From JASHUC01 sp963849095 (GTDB lineage: Bacteria > Pseudomonadota > Gammaproteobacteria > Steroidobacterales > Steroidobacteraceae): a DNA stretch of 64,000 nucleotides. Numbering within the stretch: the first letter of the stretch is position 1; each line of letters opens with the position of its first letter. Where the stretch lies: assembly GCA_963849095.1 (NCBI GenBank), contig CAWKGA010000002.1:62001-126000 (forward strand), in the 5' to 3' direction. The notes beneath the pieces are model-generated. The model worked only from the letters and a program-made list of their open reading frames with translations. It did not search any database and had not been told where the DNA came from. This document shows, piece after piece, positions 9,135 through 17,486 of this stretch. The position numbers and the translations under genes were made by a program.

Positions 9135-9961
9135 CAGAAGCCGTGCTCCGGGGCGGGATACTCGCCCTTCTTCACGGCCGCGACGTAGCGCTTCAACGCC
9201 TCGAGATTGGTCCCCGCCCCCTCCATGAAGTTGCGCACGAAGCGCGGCTTGCGGCCGGTCGTGATGTCGAGGATGTCGTAGAGCACGAGAATCTGCCCAT
9301 CTGTCCGGGGGCCCGCTCCGATGCCGATCACCGGCACGTCGAGCTCCGCGGTGATCGCCTGACCGAGCTCCGAGGGGATGCACTCGAGCAGCACCATGTC
9401 CGCGCCGGCCTGCTCGAGATCCTGCGCGCTCCGCCGCATCTGCTCGCCCGCGGCCGCCTCCCGCCCCTGCACGCGGAAGCCTCCGGTCTTGTGCACCGAC
9501 TGCGGCTTGAGACCCAGGTGCGCGCAGACCGCGATGTCGTGCGCCGCGAGGAACTCGACGATCTGAACCTGGCCCGCTCCGCTTTCGAGCTTCACCATCT
9601 TCGCGCCCCCCTCCTGCATCAGCCGCACGGAATTGGCGAGCGCCTGCTCCTTCGAGGAATAGCTCATGAAGGGCAGGTCGGCCATGAGGAAGGGCCGGTT
9701 GAGGCCACGCGCGACCGCACGGCAGTGGTACACGATGTCGTCCACCGTCACGGGGACGGTCGTGTCGTGGCCCTGAATGACCATGCCGAGCGAGTCGCCG
9801 ACGAGGACCACGTCCGTGTCCGCCTCGTCCACGAGAACGGCGAAGCTCGCATCGTAGCAGGTGAGCGCGGCGATCTTCTCCCCTCTCGAGCGCATCTCCC
9901 GGAGCGTCGCGAGAGTGACCGGCGGGCGGGCGGAGTCGCGCAGCTGCAGATGGGTGTACAT
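9134..9961 (-). CDS. panB: 3-methyl-2-oxobutanoate hydroxymethyltransferase PanB
   Basis: 275-residue enzyme that transfers a hydroxymethyl group from methylene-THF to ketoisovalerate, the first committed step to pantothenate. The sequence shows ALTCYDASFAVLVDEADTDVVLVGDSLGMV (metal and substrate site), FLMADLPFMSY, VKLESG, and AHLGLKPQSVHKTGGFRVQGR. It starts five bases after the preceding kinase stop and runs directly into panC. Confidence 0.97.
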   Translation of the reverse strand: MYTHLQLRDSARPPVTLATLREMRSRGEKIAALTCYDASFAVLVDEADTDVVLVGDSLGMVIQGHDTTVPVTVDDIVYHCRAVARGLNRPFLMADLPFMSYSSKEQALANSVRLMQEGGAKMVKLESGAGQVQIVEFLAAHDIAVCAHLGLKPQSVHKTGGFRVQGREAAAGEQMRRSAQDLEQAGADMVLLECIPSELGQAITAELDVPVIGIGAGPRTDGQILVLYDILDITTGRKPRFVRNFMEGAGTNLEALKRYVAAVKKGEYPAPEHGF

Positions 9962-9966
9962 GGCCT

Positions 9967-10627
9967 TCAGATGGTACGACTGCGCAGGGGGTTGTAGTAG
10001 AGCCGTCCGCGCCTCATGCGCGAGATGGCGGTGAGCAGCTCATCGTAGTCCGCCGCGTTGCTGATCGGATCGATCGCGGCCGCGTTGACGATCAGCAACG
10101 GGGCGGCCTCAAATTCATGAAAGAACCGGGCGTAAGCCTCGTTGAGCCGCTCGAGGTAGTGCCGCTCGATGTGCCGCTCGTAGTCGATCCCACGCTTGGC
10201 GATGCGCTCCAGCAGCACGTCGACGGGCGCCTGGAGATAGACCACCAGGTCCGGCTTCGGTGCGGTCGCGCCGAGCTTGGCGTGCACCTGCTCGTAGAGC
10301 CCGTACTCGGCCTCATCGAGTGTGATGCGCGCGAACAGCCGGTCCTTCTCGAGCAGGTAGTCCGCGACCCGCACCGGGGCGAACAGGTCCTGCTGGTTGA
10401 GCGCGGCGAGCTGCTGCGTGCGCTGGAAGAGGAAGTAGAGCTGGGCCGGGAAGGCCCCCGCGCGCGGATTGCGATAGAAGCGCTCGAGAAAAGGATTCTG
10501 GGAGGCCTGCTCCAGCACCGGCTCGCCCGAGAAGCTCTCGCAGAGCTTGCGCGCGAGACTCGTCTTGCCGACACCGATCGGACCCTCGATGACGACGAAG
10601 CGGAACGTTGGAGCGGCGGAACGTCAT
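9967..10627 (-). CDS. Deoxynucleoside kinase family protein, no in-frame canonical start (probable indel)
   Basis: The reading frame encodes a dNK-type kinase: P-loop IEGPIGVGKTSLARKLCE, then FYRNPRAGAFPAQLYFLFQRTQQL, VADYLLEKDRLFA, DLVVYLQAPVDVLLERIAKRG and IDYERHIERHYLERL. It should phosphorylate deoxynucleosides. The P-loop frame is closed upstream by a TGA at 10624-10626, and no ATG, GTG or TTG lies between that stop and the P-loop. The first in-frame start, GTG at 10518, would delete the P-loop. An ATG at 10627 (MTFRRS) is one frame off, so a one-base difference (-1 or +2) at about 10600-10625 would restore a normal protein. It sits in the folK-panB interval, where this kinase is common in gammaproteobacteria. 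Confidence 0.75.
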
Positions 10628-10642
10628 GGGATTCAATCGAGA

Positions 10643-11173
10643 TCAACCCTGCGCGGCAGAGGCAACGGTTGCAACGGCTCCGTCCTCGAGTGCCCAGATG
10701 GCATCGGATGAGACCCGTCTCGCCAGATCGGACACGCGCCCGAGCCCAGGGACGTCGAGGTCGGGGGCGATGTCCGCCAGAGGATACAGAACGAAGTTGC
10801 GTTCCACTATGCCGGGGTGGGGCAGAGTGAGCTCAAGCTCGCTTCTGCGCTCGCGGCCATAGACGAGGAGGTCGAGATCGAGTATGCGCGGACCCCACCG
10901 CTGCCGCGCGTCCGGCCGGCCGAAGGCCCGCTCGATGGCGCGCAGCTCCCCGAGCAGCGCCAGCGGCTCGAGCTGGGTGAGGACGCCGGCGGCGGCGTTG
11001 ACGAAATCAGGCTGGCCCGCGGGCCCCAGGGGATGCGAGCCGTACAGCCGCGACCTCAGGGCGAGCCAGACGCCGGGCATGGAGGCGATGCTCTCCAGGG
11101 CGCGCATGACCTGCGCGCGCGGGTCGGCGAGATTGCTGCCGAGGCCGATGTAGGCCGGCTGCCAGACGGTCAT
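10643..11173 (-). CDS. folK: 2-amino-4-hydroxy-6-hydroxymethyldihydropteridine pyrophosphokinase
   Basis: 176-residue HPPK of folate synthesis, which transfers pyrophosphate from ATP to hydroxymethyl-dihydropterin. Motifs are YIGLGSNLADP at the N-terminus, SRLYGSHPLGPAGQPDFVNAA, and the signature RWGPRILDLDLLVYG followed by LPHPGIVERNFVLYPLADIAPDL. It lies 24 bp downstream of pcnB on the same strand, the usual pcnB-folK order. The Ala-rich C-terminus runs close to the kinase start. Confidence 0.96.
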   Translation of the reverse strand: MTVWQPAYIGLGSNLADPRAQVMRALESIASMPGVWLALRSRLYGSHPLGPAGQPDFVNAAAGVLTQLEPLALLGELRAIERAFGRPDARQRWGPRILDLDLLVYGRERRSELELTLPHPGIVERNFVLYPLADIAPDLDVPGLGRVSDLARRVSSDAIWALEDGAVATVASAAQG

Positions 11174-11197
11174 CTCGCTCGTCCCGCCCGCAGGGGA

Positions 11198-12664
11198 TCA
11201 AGTGGGGGGTACGGAGTTGCCGCGCCGCCTGCGCCGGCGGCGCGGGCCGCGCCGCGCTCCTTCTTTGCGCTCGGTGGAGCCGGCGAGCGCGTCCGCCATC
11301 TCCTCACGCTCGGGCGGTGCGACCTGCTGGATGCGCGTCCACCAGTCCGCCGTGGCCCGCGGCACGAGCCCGTGCTCCGCACGCAGCAGCAGCAGATCGA
11401 ACGCCGCGCGGAAGCGCGGATGCTCGAGCACTCGCAGCGCGCGGCGGCCCCGCGGGTGCTCCAGGCGCGGCTGCAGGGCGAACATCTCCCGGACACCGAG
11501 CGCGAAGCGACGCGGAATCGCGATCTCGGCCTGGGCCTCCTTCACGGCGCGGTCGCAGGCATCGAGTATCGTCGAAAGCTCATGCCAGCGCTCCGGCGGC
11601 ATTCCCTCGATCACCCGTGCAATGGGCCCGTACAGCAGCAGCGCGAACAGGAACGTCGGGGTCACGGGCTTGCCCTCGAGGACCCGGGCGTCCGTGTTCT
11701 CGAGCCCCCGGATCAGCAGCTTCTCGACGAGGCTGCCCGGATGCGCCGCGAGGTACCCGGCGACCGTCGGCAGAAGCGCCGCGAGCAACCCGCGCTCGCG
11801 CAGGATCTCGAGGCTCCGCGCGCCGTGGCCGGACAGAAAGAGTTTCAGCGTCTCATCGAACAGGCGCGCCGATGGCACGCCCGCGAGCAGGTCGCCGAGA
11901 CGCGCGATCGGCGCGGCCGTGCCGGAGTCGAGGTGAAAGCCGAGCTTCGCCTCGAAGCGGACCCCGCGAAGCATCCGCACGGGGTCCTCCCGGTAGCGGG
12001 TCTCGGGATCGCCGATCAGCCTGAGGGTCCGCGCGGCGATGTCCTCCGCGCCGCCGACATAGTCCCAGAGGGAGAAGTCGGCGATGTTGTAGTAGAGCGC
12101 GTTCGCCGTGAAATCGCGCCGCCACACGTCGGCGTCGATGGAGCCGTAGACGTTGTCCCGCAGGATGCGGCCCGTCTCGTCCACGGCGCGCTCGGATTCG
12201 TCCGGGGCCTCGATCGGCTCCATCTCGGCCGGCTCGTCGATCTCGGGCGCCTCCCCCTCCTCCGGGTCCGCGTCGGGCATCGGCTCCTCGGCCTGCGACG
12301 GCGCGCTCGCCGCGCGGAACGTCGCGACCTCGATCGTCTCGCGCGCGAAGAAGACGTGGGCGAGACGGAACCTCCGGCCGACCAGGCGGCAATTGCGAAA
12401 CAGCTTCCTCACCTGCTCCGGCAGCGCGTCCGTCGCCACGTCGAAGTCCTTCGGCTCGAGTCCCAGCAGCAGGTCGCGCACGCAACCGCCCACGAGGAAC
12501 GCCTGGAATCCGCCTTCGCGCAGGCGGTAGAGCACGCGCAACGCATTGGGCGAGATGCCGGAACGGGAGATGCTGTGCTCCGACCGGGGAATGATCCGGG
12601 CGGTCACGGGCGCCATCGCTGGCGCGGCAGGGGAGTTCAATTCGCTGGCTTTCGGCTTGAGCAT
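11198..12664 (-). CDS. pcnB: Poly(A) polymerase I
   Basis: 488-residue class II nucleotidyltransferase that polyadenylates RNA 3' ends and promotes decay. The signature FLVGGCVRDLLLGLEPKDFDVAT (57-78) carries the catalytic Asp pair, and RRDFTANALYYN and GDPETRYREDPVRMLR follow. Odd point: residues about 124-163 form a nearly pure Glu/Asp/Pro insertion between the two halves of the catalytic head, longer than the equivalent loop of E. coli PcnB. The C-terminus is basic (RRGPRRRRRRRG), as usual for RNA binding. The start codon overlaps the tRNA-Glu promoter on the other strand. Confidence 0.95.
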   Translation of the reverse strand: MLKPKASELNSPAAPAMAPVTARIIPRSEHSISRSGISPNALRVLYRLREGGFQAFLVGGCVRDLLLGLEPKDFDVATDALPEQVRKLFRNCRLVGRRFRLAHVFFARETIEVATFRAASAPSQAEEPMPDADPEEGEAPEIDEPAEMEPIEAPDESERAVDETGRILRDNVYGSIDADVWRRDFTANALYYNIADFSLWDYVGGAEDIAARTLRLIGDPETRYREDPVRMLRGVRFEAKLGFHLDSGTAAPIARLGDLLAGVPSARLFDETLKLFLSGHGARSLEILRERGLLAALLPTVAGYLAAHPGSLVEKLLIRGLENTDARVLEGKPVTPTFLFALLLYGPIARVIEGMPPERWHELSTILDACDRAVKEAQAEIAIPRRFALGVREMFALQPRLEHPRGRRALRVLEHPRFRAAFDLLLLRAEHGLVPRATADWWTRIQQVAPPEREEMADALAGSTERKEGARRGPRRRRRRRGNSVPPT

Positions 12665-12684
12665 TGGGGCAAGTCCCCTATAAT
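12657..12684 (+). promoter_or_regulatory. Sigma-70 promoter of tRNA-Glu
   Basis: TTGAGC (12657-12662) and a perfect TATAAT (12679-12684) are separated by 16 bp. A GC-rich stretch (GCGCGCTCCCC) follows, like the discriminator of stable RNA promoters. Transcription would start about 25 bp before the mature tRNA. The -35 region overlaps the pcnB initiation codon on the opposite strand. Confidence 0.75.
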
Positions 12685-12716
12685 AGCGCGCTCCCCGGCC
12701 CGCGCTCCAAAGCTGC

Positions 12717-12792
12717 GCTCCCTTCGTCTAGAGGCCTAGGACATAGCCCTCTCAAGGCTGTAACACGGGTTCGAATCCCGTAGGGAGCGCCA
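12717..12792 (+). tRNA. tRNA-Glu (anticodon CUC)
   Basis: 76 nt with encoded CCA. The acceptor arms GCTCCCT/AGGGAGC pair fully. The D arm is GTCTAGAGGCCTAGGAC, the anticodon loop CTCTCAA gives CUC at 34-36, and the T arm is ACGGG-TTCGAAT-CCCGT. It reads GAG codons. The body follows the proteobacterial tRNA-Glu pattern (TTCGTCTAGAGG). Confidence 0.97.
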
Positions 12793-12857
12793 CCAATCAA
12801 TGGGTTACGGCAAGAGAGCTTGTCCCCGAGGCCGTTCTGGTGTACGGACATCCCGCC

Positions 12858-13700
12858 ATGACTCCTCGCGACAGCACCGCTCCGGAGGCCGTGAGGGCCG
12901 TCGTCAACTATACGGGTCCGATGAGCGAGACGCCTCGGTACCACGCGCACGATCATTCCCGGGACGTGCATGTTCTTGACCCGCAGAGGGTCACGATACG
13001 GAACGCACGCGCCCTGCAGGATGCGCCCGCGCTCGATCGCGAGGGATTCGCGCTGGTGCCCCACGCCTCGCGGGTCACGAGCTTCCTCGATGCGGAGCAG
13101 CTTCAAGGGACCTACGCTCGGGAAGTGGAGCAGTTGATCTGCGAGGTCACCGGCGCCTGTGCAGCCGCCGTCGTGGCAAAGCCGTTCGTCCGTTTCGCCG
13201 AGAGCTCGTCGATGTCGGGCCGGCTCGACAACTCGATGCCGGCGCGGTTCGTGCACATCGACTACAGCGACGCACGCGCCCGCGGGCTCGCAGAGCAACA
13301 CTTCCCCGCCGCGCGCGGCCGACCGGCTCACCTCGGACGCTACGCGCACTACAACCTCTGGCGAGTTCTGTCGCAGCCGCCGCAGGATGTCCCGCTCGCC
13401 GTGTGCAGCGCCCGCACCGTCGCGGATGCGGATCTCGTTGCGGCCCTGGCGGTGTTCGATTTCCCGGGCGTGCCGGAGAGGACGGCGGACAGCCTCGTGG
13501 TCCGGCACAACCCCGCGCACCAGTGGCACTACTTCCGCGACATGAGGCCGGATGAGGCTCTCATCTTCGTCACGAAGGAGTCCGATCCGGACCGTCCTCA
13601 TCAGGTGCCGCACTCGGCATTCGACGATCCGAGCTGCCCGCCCGGGGCCGCGCCGCGCTCCAGCATCGAGATTCGAGTGGTGGCCTACTTCGCGGCCTGA
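12858..13700 (+). CDS. CmcJ/NvfI family oxidoreductase
   Basis: Roughly 280-residue protein of the CmcJ/AsaB/GedK/NvfI group. These are non-haem oxygenase-fold proteins known mainly from fungal and actinobacterial secondary metabolism, such as the cephamycin 7-methoxylation helper CmcJ. Matching features: ARFVHIDYSDA (HxD-like), AHYNLWRVLSQPPQDVPLAVCSARTV, and NPAHQWHYFRDMRPDEALIFVTKESD. No signal peptide or membrane segment is seen. The ATG at 12858 is preferred; a GTG six codons upstream is possible, and neither has a clear ribosome site. It lies alone between tRNA-Glu and an MFS transporter, and the substrate is unknown. Confidence 0.75.
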   Translation: MTPRDSTAPEAVRAVVNYTGPMSETPRYHAHDHSRDVHVLDPQRVTIRNARALQDAPALDREGFALVPHASRVTSFLDAEQLQGTYAREVEQLICEVTGACAAAVVAKPFVRFAESSSMSGRLDNSMPARFVHIDYSDARARGLAEQHFPAARGRPAHLGRYAHYNLWRVLSQPPQDVPLAVCSARTVADADLVAALAVFDFPGVPERTADSLVVRHNPAHQWHYFRDMRPDEALIFVTKESDPDRPHQVPHSAFDDPSCPPGAAPRSSIEIRVVAYFAA

Positions 13701-13847
13701 CTGGAGCGCACCCGCGCTCTCGCTCGCCCCCGCGCGCCCGGTGAGTTGCCCCCGGGAGCGGCCGCACCTACACTAGCCGCGGCGCTGCGACTGCCGGCGA
13801 CCACGGGCTCATCCAATAAGAATGCAGCGCTCGGTCAGGGGGGAAAG

Positions 13848-15113
13848 ATGAATTCACAATCCTGGGACACGTCCTACGAATGGAAGGCGGTGCTGGTTCT
13901 CAGCCTCGCATTTGGACTCGTCGGCGTGGACCGCTTCGTCCTGCCGCCGCTGTTTCCTTCGATGATGAAGGACCTGCACCTCAACTACCAGGACCTCGGC
14001 AACCTCGTCGGCATCCTGGGCGTCGCGTGGGGGACCGCCGCCATCCTCGTCGGGAGTCTCTCCGACCGTCTCGGCCGGCGGCGCATCCTGGTTCCCGCCG
14101 CCGTGCTCTTCTCGCTTCTGTCGGTCCTCAGCGGCTTTGCCGTGGGGCTCATCAGCCTGCTCGCCATTCGCGCGGTGATGGGGTTCTCCGAAGGTCCCGT
14201 TGCCTCGACCGGCGTCGCCGTGGCGGTCGAAGCTTCCCATCCCAGGCGCCGGGGCATGAACAACGGATTCTTCCAGTGCACGATCGCCTTGTTCGGGATC
14301 GGCATCGCGCCGATCGTGGCGACCCAGCTGCTCAAGGTCACCTCCTGGCGCGCGGTGTTCTGGATCGTCGGCGCTCCGGGACTGATCGTCGCGGCCTTCA
14401 TGTGGTTCATCATCCGCGAGCCGGCGACGATTGACGGCGCGCACCGCGCGGACGCTCCGAAGCGCGCGCCCCTCTCGGCAATCTTCAGCCACCGCAACGT
14501 TCCGCTGTCGATGATCGGACTGCTGTGCGCCATGACGGGGATTTTCGTTCTCTCGGCGGTCATGCCCAATTACCTGGTCGACTACTTGAAGCTCACCAGC
14601 CCGCAGATGGGCTTCGTCACCTCGGCGATCGGCTTCGGGGGCGCGATCGGGCAGCTGGGCCTCCTCACCCTGTCCGATTTCATCGGACGGCGGACGGCGA
14701 CGCTGCTCTCCTTTGTGGTCGCCACGATCTTCCTGTGGCTGTTCATTCATACCGGAGCGAATCTGCCGGTCCTGTTCGCGCTGCTGTCGATTGCCGCGAT
14801 GTTCAACTTCGGCGCGCTCGCGATTCTCGCGGGCCCGATCCCGGCGGAGGCGGCCCCCGTCGGGCTCATCGCCTCGGTCGCGGGGCTCGTCATCGGGGCC
14901 GGCGAGATCTTCGGCGGCGGCGTGGCGCCGTCGGTTGCCGGGTCGATCGCGCAGCACCTCGGCATTCAGTACACGCTGTATTTCGCGCTCGGCGGACAGA
15001 TTGCGGGGCTCGTGATCAGCGCGTTCCTGCTCGAGACCGCCCCGCGCAAGTCGAGGAGCGGCCCGAGAGCGTCCGTGTCGGAGCTCGACAAGGTGCCGGC
15101 GACCTCCCTGTGA
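13848..15113 (+). CDS. MFS transporter
   Basis: 421-residue major facilitator protein with 12 predicted membrane segments in two halves. The loop 2-3 motif is GSLSDRLGRRRILV, with a second copy in the C-half, LSDFIGRRTATLL, and it also has the TM4 feature GFSEGPVASTGVAVAVEASHPRRRG. Such motifs are typical of metabolite:H+ symporters of the sugar-phosphate/aromatic-acid type; the substrate cannot be named. The ATG at 13848 follows a strong GGGGGGAAAG ribosome site; an upstream in-frame start would add an untranslated-looking leader. Confidence 0.85.
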   Translation: MNSQSWDTSYEWKAVLVLSLAFGLVGVDRFVLPPLFPSMMKDLHLNYQDLGNLVGILGVAWGTAAILVGSLSDRLGRRRILVPAAVLFSLLSVLSGFAVGLISLLAIRAVMGFSEGPVASTGVAVAVEASHPRRRGMNNGFFQCTIALFGIGIAPIVATQLLKVTSWRAVFWIVGAPGLIVAAFMWFIIREPATIDGAHRADAPKRAPLSAIFSHRNVPLSMIGLLCAMTGIFVLSAVMPNYLVDYLKLTSPQMGFVTSAIGFGGAIGQLGLLTLSDFIGRRTATLLSFVVATIFLWLFIHTGANLPVLFALLSIAAMFNFGALAILAGPIPAEAAPVGLIASVAGLVIGAGEIFGGGVAPSVAGSIAQHLGIQYTLYFALGGQIAGLVISAFLLETAPRKSRSGPRASVSELDKVPATSL

Positions 15114-15228
15114 CCGCGAGGCTGCGCTTCAGCGCGAACGTGGCCGGATCGAGCTTCTTCTCGGAGATTCCCGGCAGGCGTAGAGTGCGTCGGCGGCCCG
15201 CGGTCCCGCGGGTCAACAGGAGCACTCC

Positions 15229-15663
15229 ATGAGCATCAAGCCCCTCTTCACTGCGACGGCAACGGCGAACGGCGGCCGCAACGGCCACACCGAGGCGCAG
15301 GATCACTCCGTCGCCGCCGACCTGTCGGTCCCCAAGGCCATGGGTGGCCCCGGGAAGCCCGGCACGACGACTCCCGAGCACCTCTTTGCGGCAGGCTACG
15401 CCGCGTGCTTTGGCGGCGCCCTCGACTACGTGGGCCAGCAGAAGAAGAAAAATGCGAGGAACGCCATCGTCACTTGCAGCGTCTCGATCGGGCCGCGCGA
15501 CGCCGGCGGCTTCGGCCTCGCGGTGAAGCTCCACGTCAAGGATCCGAGCCTCTCTCAGGCTGATCTCACCGACATCGCCCGCGAGGCGCACGAGCAGATC
15601 TGTCCCTACTCGCACGCGACCCGCGGAAATGTCACCGTCGAGATCGTGGTGGAAGGCGCTTAA
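15229..15663 (+). CDS. Organic hydroperoxide resistance protein, Ohr/OsmC family
   Basis: 144-residue thiol peroxidase that reduces organic hydroperoxides. The two redox cysteines are in FAAGYAACFGGAL (first) and HEQICPYSHATRGNV (second), the Ohr pattern. The N-terminal TATANGGRNGH and LSVPKAMGGPGKPGTTTPE segments are also typical. Start ATG with AGGAG upstream. No OhrR-type MarR regulator is adjacent. Confidence 0.92.
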   Translation: MSIKPLFTATATANGGRNGHTEAQDHSVAADLSVPKAMGGPGKPGTTTPEHLFAAGYAACFGGALDYVGQQKKKNARNAIVTCSVSIGPRDAGGFGLAVKLHVKDPSLSQADLTDIAREAHEQICPYSHATRGNVTVEIVVEGA

Positions 15664-15681
15664 GCGGCCGCGGCGGGACTC

Positions 15682-17463
15682 TCACACCTTCAGGCCGATC
15701 GATCGCATCAGCTCGAGTCCGTTGCTCTGCGCGACGACGCCGTCGCGCAGCTTGAAGTCGAACTTCATGCGCCCGTCTTCGATCTCATCCTCGAAGTGGA
15801 CGTTGCGCACGCTGCCCTCCTCGATGCCGCGGATCTCGGTGAGCGCCAGATCGTGGGTGCTGATCAGCCCGATGGCTCCCTGCCCGAGGAATGCCCGCAG
15901 GACCGCCTCCGCGCCGATGCGCCGGTCCTTGGAGTTCGTGCCCTGCAGCGCCTCATCGAGCAGAAACAGCAAGGGAGGCTCCGCGCTCGCAAGGTCCTGG
16001 AGCTGCCGCAGCCGGGCGATCTCCGCGTAAAAGCGCGAGGTGCCTTCGCTCAAGGAGTCGTTGATGCGAATGCTCGCCCCCACCGTGAGCGGCGTGAGCT
16101 CGAGCGATCGCGCGCGCACCGGCGCGCCCGCCATGGCGAGCACCGTGTTGATACCGACAGCGCGAAGCAGCGTGCTCTTGCCGGACATGTTCGAGCCGCT
16201 GACGAGCAACGCGCGAGTGCCGCCAGAGATGTCGACATCGTTGCGGACGCATCGCTCCGACGGAATCAGCGGATGACCGAGGCCGGATGCCCGCAAGCGC
16301 GGCGGGCGCTCGACGAAGTCCGGAAAGGGGTCGGCGGGATGCTCGAAGCTGTACTGGGCGATCGAGGACAGCGCCTCGAATCGGCCCGCGACCTCCACCC
16401 ACGCGCGAGCCTTCGCTCCGTGAGCACGCCGCCACCGCTCGGCCGCAAGCGCGACCTGGACGGAGTACAGGAGCGGCACGGCGAGGAACCAGCGCACGAC
16501 GAGGTTTTGCCGCGATCCGGCGAGCTCCGCGATCGTGCCCAGCCGCTCGATGCTCCTGCCGGCGCGCCGGTCCTGAGAGGCGAGCGCGCGCACGAGCGCC
16601 TGCATCGCAGGCGCCGCGAAGGGCTCCCGCTCCACCCGCACGAGCAGCTTCGCGAAGACTTTGAGATCGTCGAATGCGGATTCGGCCGGATCGAGCACCT
16701 GCCCGAGTCGTCCTCCGAGGCGGTACAGCACCGCGATCTCGATCAGAATGACCGCGACAAAGGGTGCGGGAATTCCCGCAACCGCCCAGACGATCGCGGA
16801 GGCGACGCAGAGGACGGGCAGCAGCCGGGCGCTCCACCGTATCCACGGCTCCCCGAGCACATTGGGCGATTCCGCCCAGGTGAGGAGCGATTGAGGATGC
16901 ACGCCGACATCTTCGCCCTCGCCAAGAACGGCGAGGTCCTCACGCAGGTCGAGCCGGCTCGTGAGGTCGCTGACGCAGGCGTGGCGCTCCGTGATCTCCT
17001 CGAGGGACGCGGGCGCGAGCAGCCAGCTCGCAAGCGCCTCCTCTCCCATGCGCGTGCGCGCCCCGCAGAGCAGCTCGAACAGGCCCCCCTTGCCGAACAG
17101 GTCGAGATCGGCGGCGTAGACATGCTGGGGGTCGCCGAAGCGCTCGCCCTGCCGCCCTCCGCCGGCCCAGCGATCTTGGATGCGTGCGAGCCCGCTACGA
17201 TAGAATGCTGCCGCGCGCTCGGCCTGGGACAGGCCGCGCCGCAGGCTCCCGTGGTAGATCACCACACCGATGAACGCCGCAACGGGGGCCGAGAGCCACA
17301 GAGGTGAGAGCCAGTGCCCATGGAGAGACTCCCACGCGACCACGGCTGCGACTGCGGCGAGCAGCAGCCGGATCGACCCGAGGCGCGCCTCACGCACCTC
17401 CAGGCGGCTGACCCGCGACTCCCACACGCCGAGCCGCCTCGCATATTCATCACCGGGTGACAT
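15682..17463 (-). CDS. Membrane-anchored MutS-like ATPase
   Basis: 593-residue MutS-related protein lacking the mismatch-binding domain I. Two to four hydrophobic segments occur near the N-terminus (LLLAAVAAVVAW, LWLSAPVAAFIGVVIY) and in the middle (LLPVLCVASAIVWAVAG). A lever/core region follows, then a MutS ATPase with Walker A VSGSNMSGKST, ASIRINDSLSEGTSRFYAEI, LLFLLDEALQGTNSKDR (Walker B) and ISTHDLAL. The family is widespread, but its role is undetermined; mismatch repair is unlikely without domain I. The ATG at 17463 sits almost head-to-head with lgt. Confidence 0.85.
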   Translation of the reverse strand: MSPGDEYARRLGVWESRVSRLEVREARLGSIRLLLAAVAAVVAWESLHGHWLSPLWLSAPVAAFIGVVIYHGSLRRGLSQAERAAAFYRSGLARIQDRWAGGGRQGERFGDPQHVYAADLDLFGKGGLFELLCGARTRMGEEALASWLLAPASLEEITERHACVSDLTSRLDLREDLAVLGEGEDVGVHPQSLLTWAESPNVLGEPWIRWSARLLPVLCVASAIVWAVAGIPAPFVAVILIEIAVLYRLGGRLGQVLDPAESAFDDLKVFAKLLVRVEREPFAAPAMQALVRALASQDRRAGRSIERLGTIAELAGSRQNLVVRWFLAVPLLYSVQVALAAERWRRAHGAKARAWVEVAGRFEALSSIAQYSFEHPADPFPDFVERPPRLRASGLGHPLIPSERCVRNDVDISGGTRALLVSGSNMSGKSTLLRAVGINTVLAMAGAPVRARSLELTPLTVGASIRINDSLSEGTSRFYAEIARLRQLQDLASAEPPLLFLLDEALQGTNSKDRRIGAEAVLRAFLGQGAIGLISTHDLALTEIRGIEEGSVRNVHFEDEIEDGRMKFDFKLRDGVVAQSNGLELMRSIGLKV

Positions 17464-17486
17464 CCCCACATTCTATCGAGCACATC

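Noticed and set aside
13854..14957. Minus-strand open frame of 367 codons opposite the MFS gene
   Set aside because: Very hydrophilic, Arg/Asp/Gly-rich composition typical of antisense frames in high-GC DNA; the transporter on the other strand is convincing.
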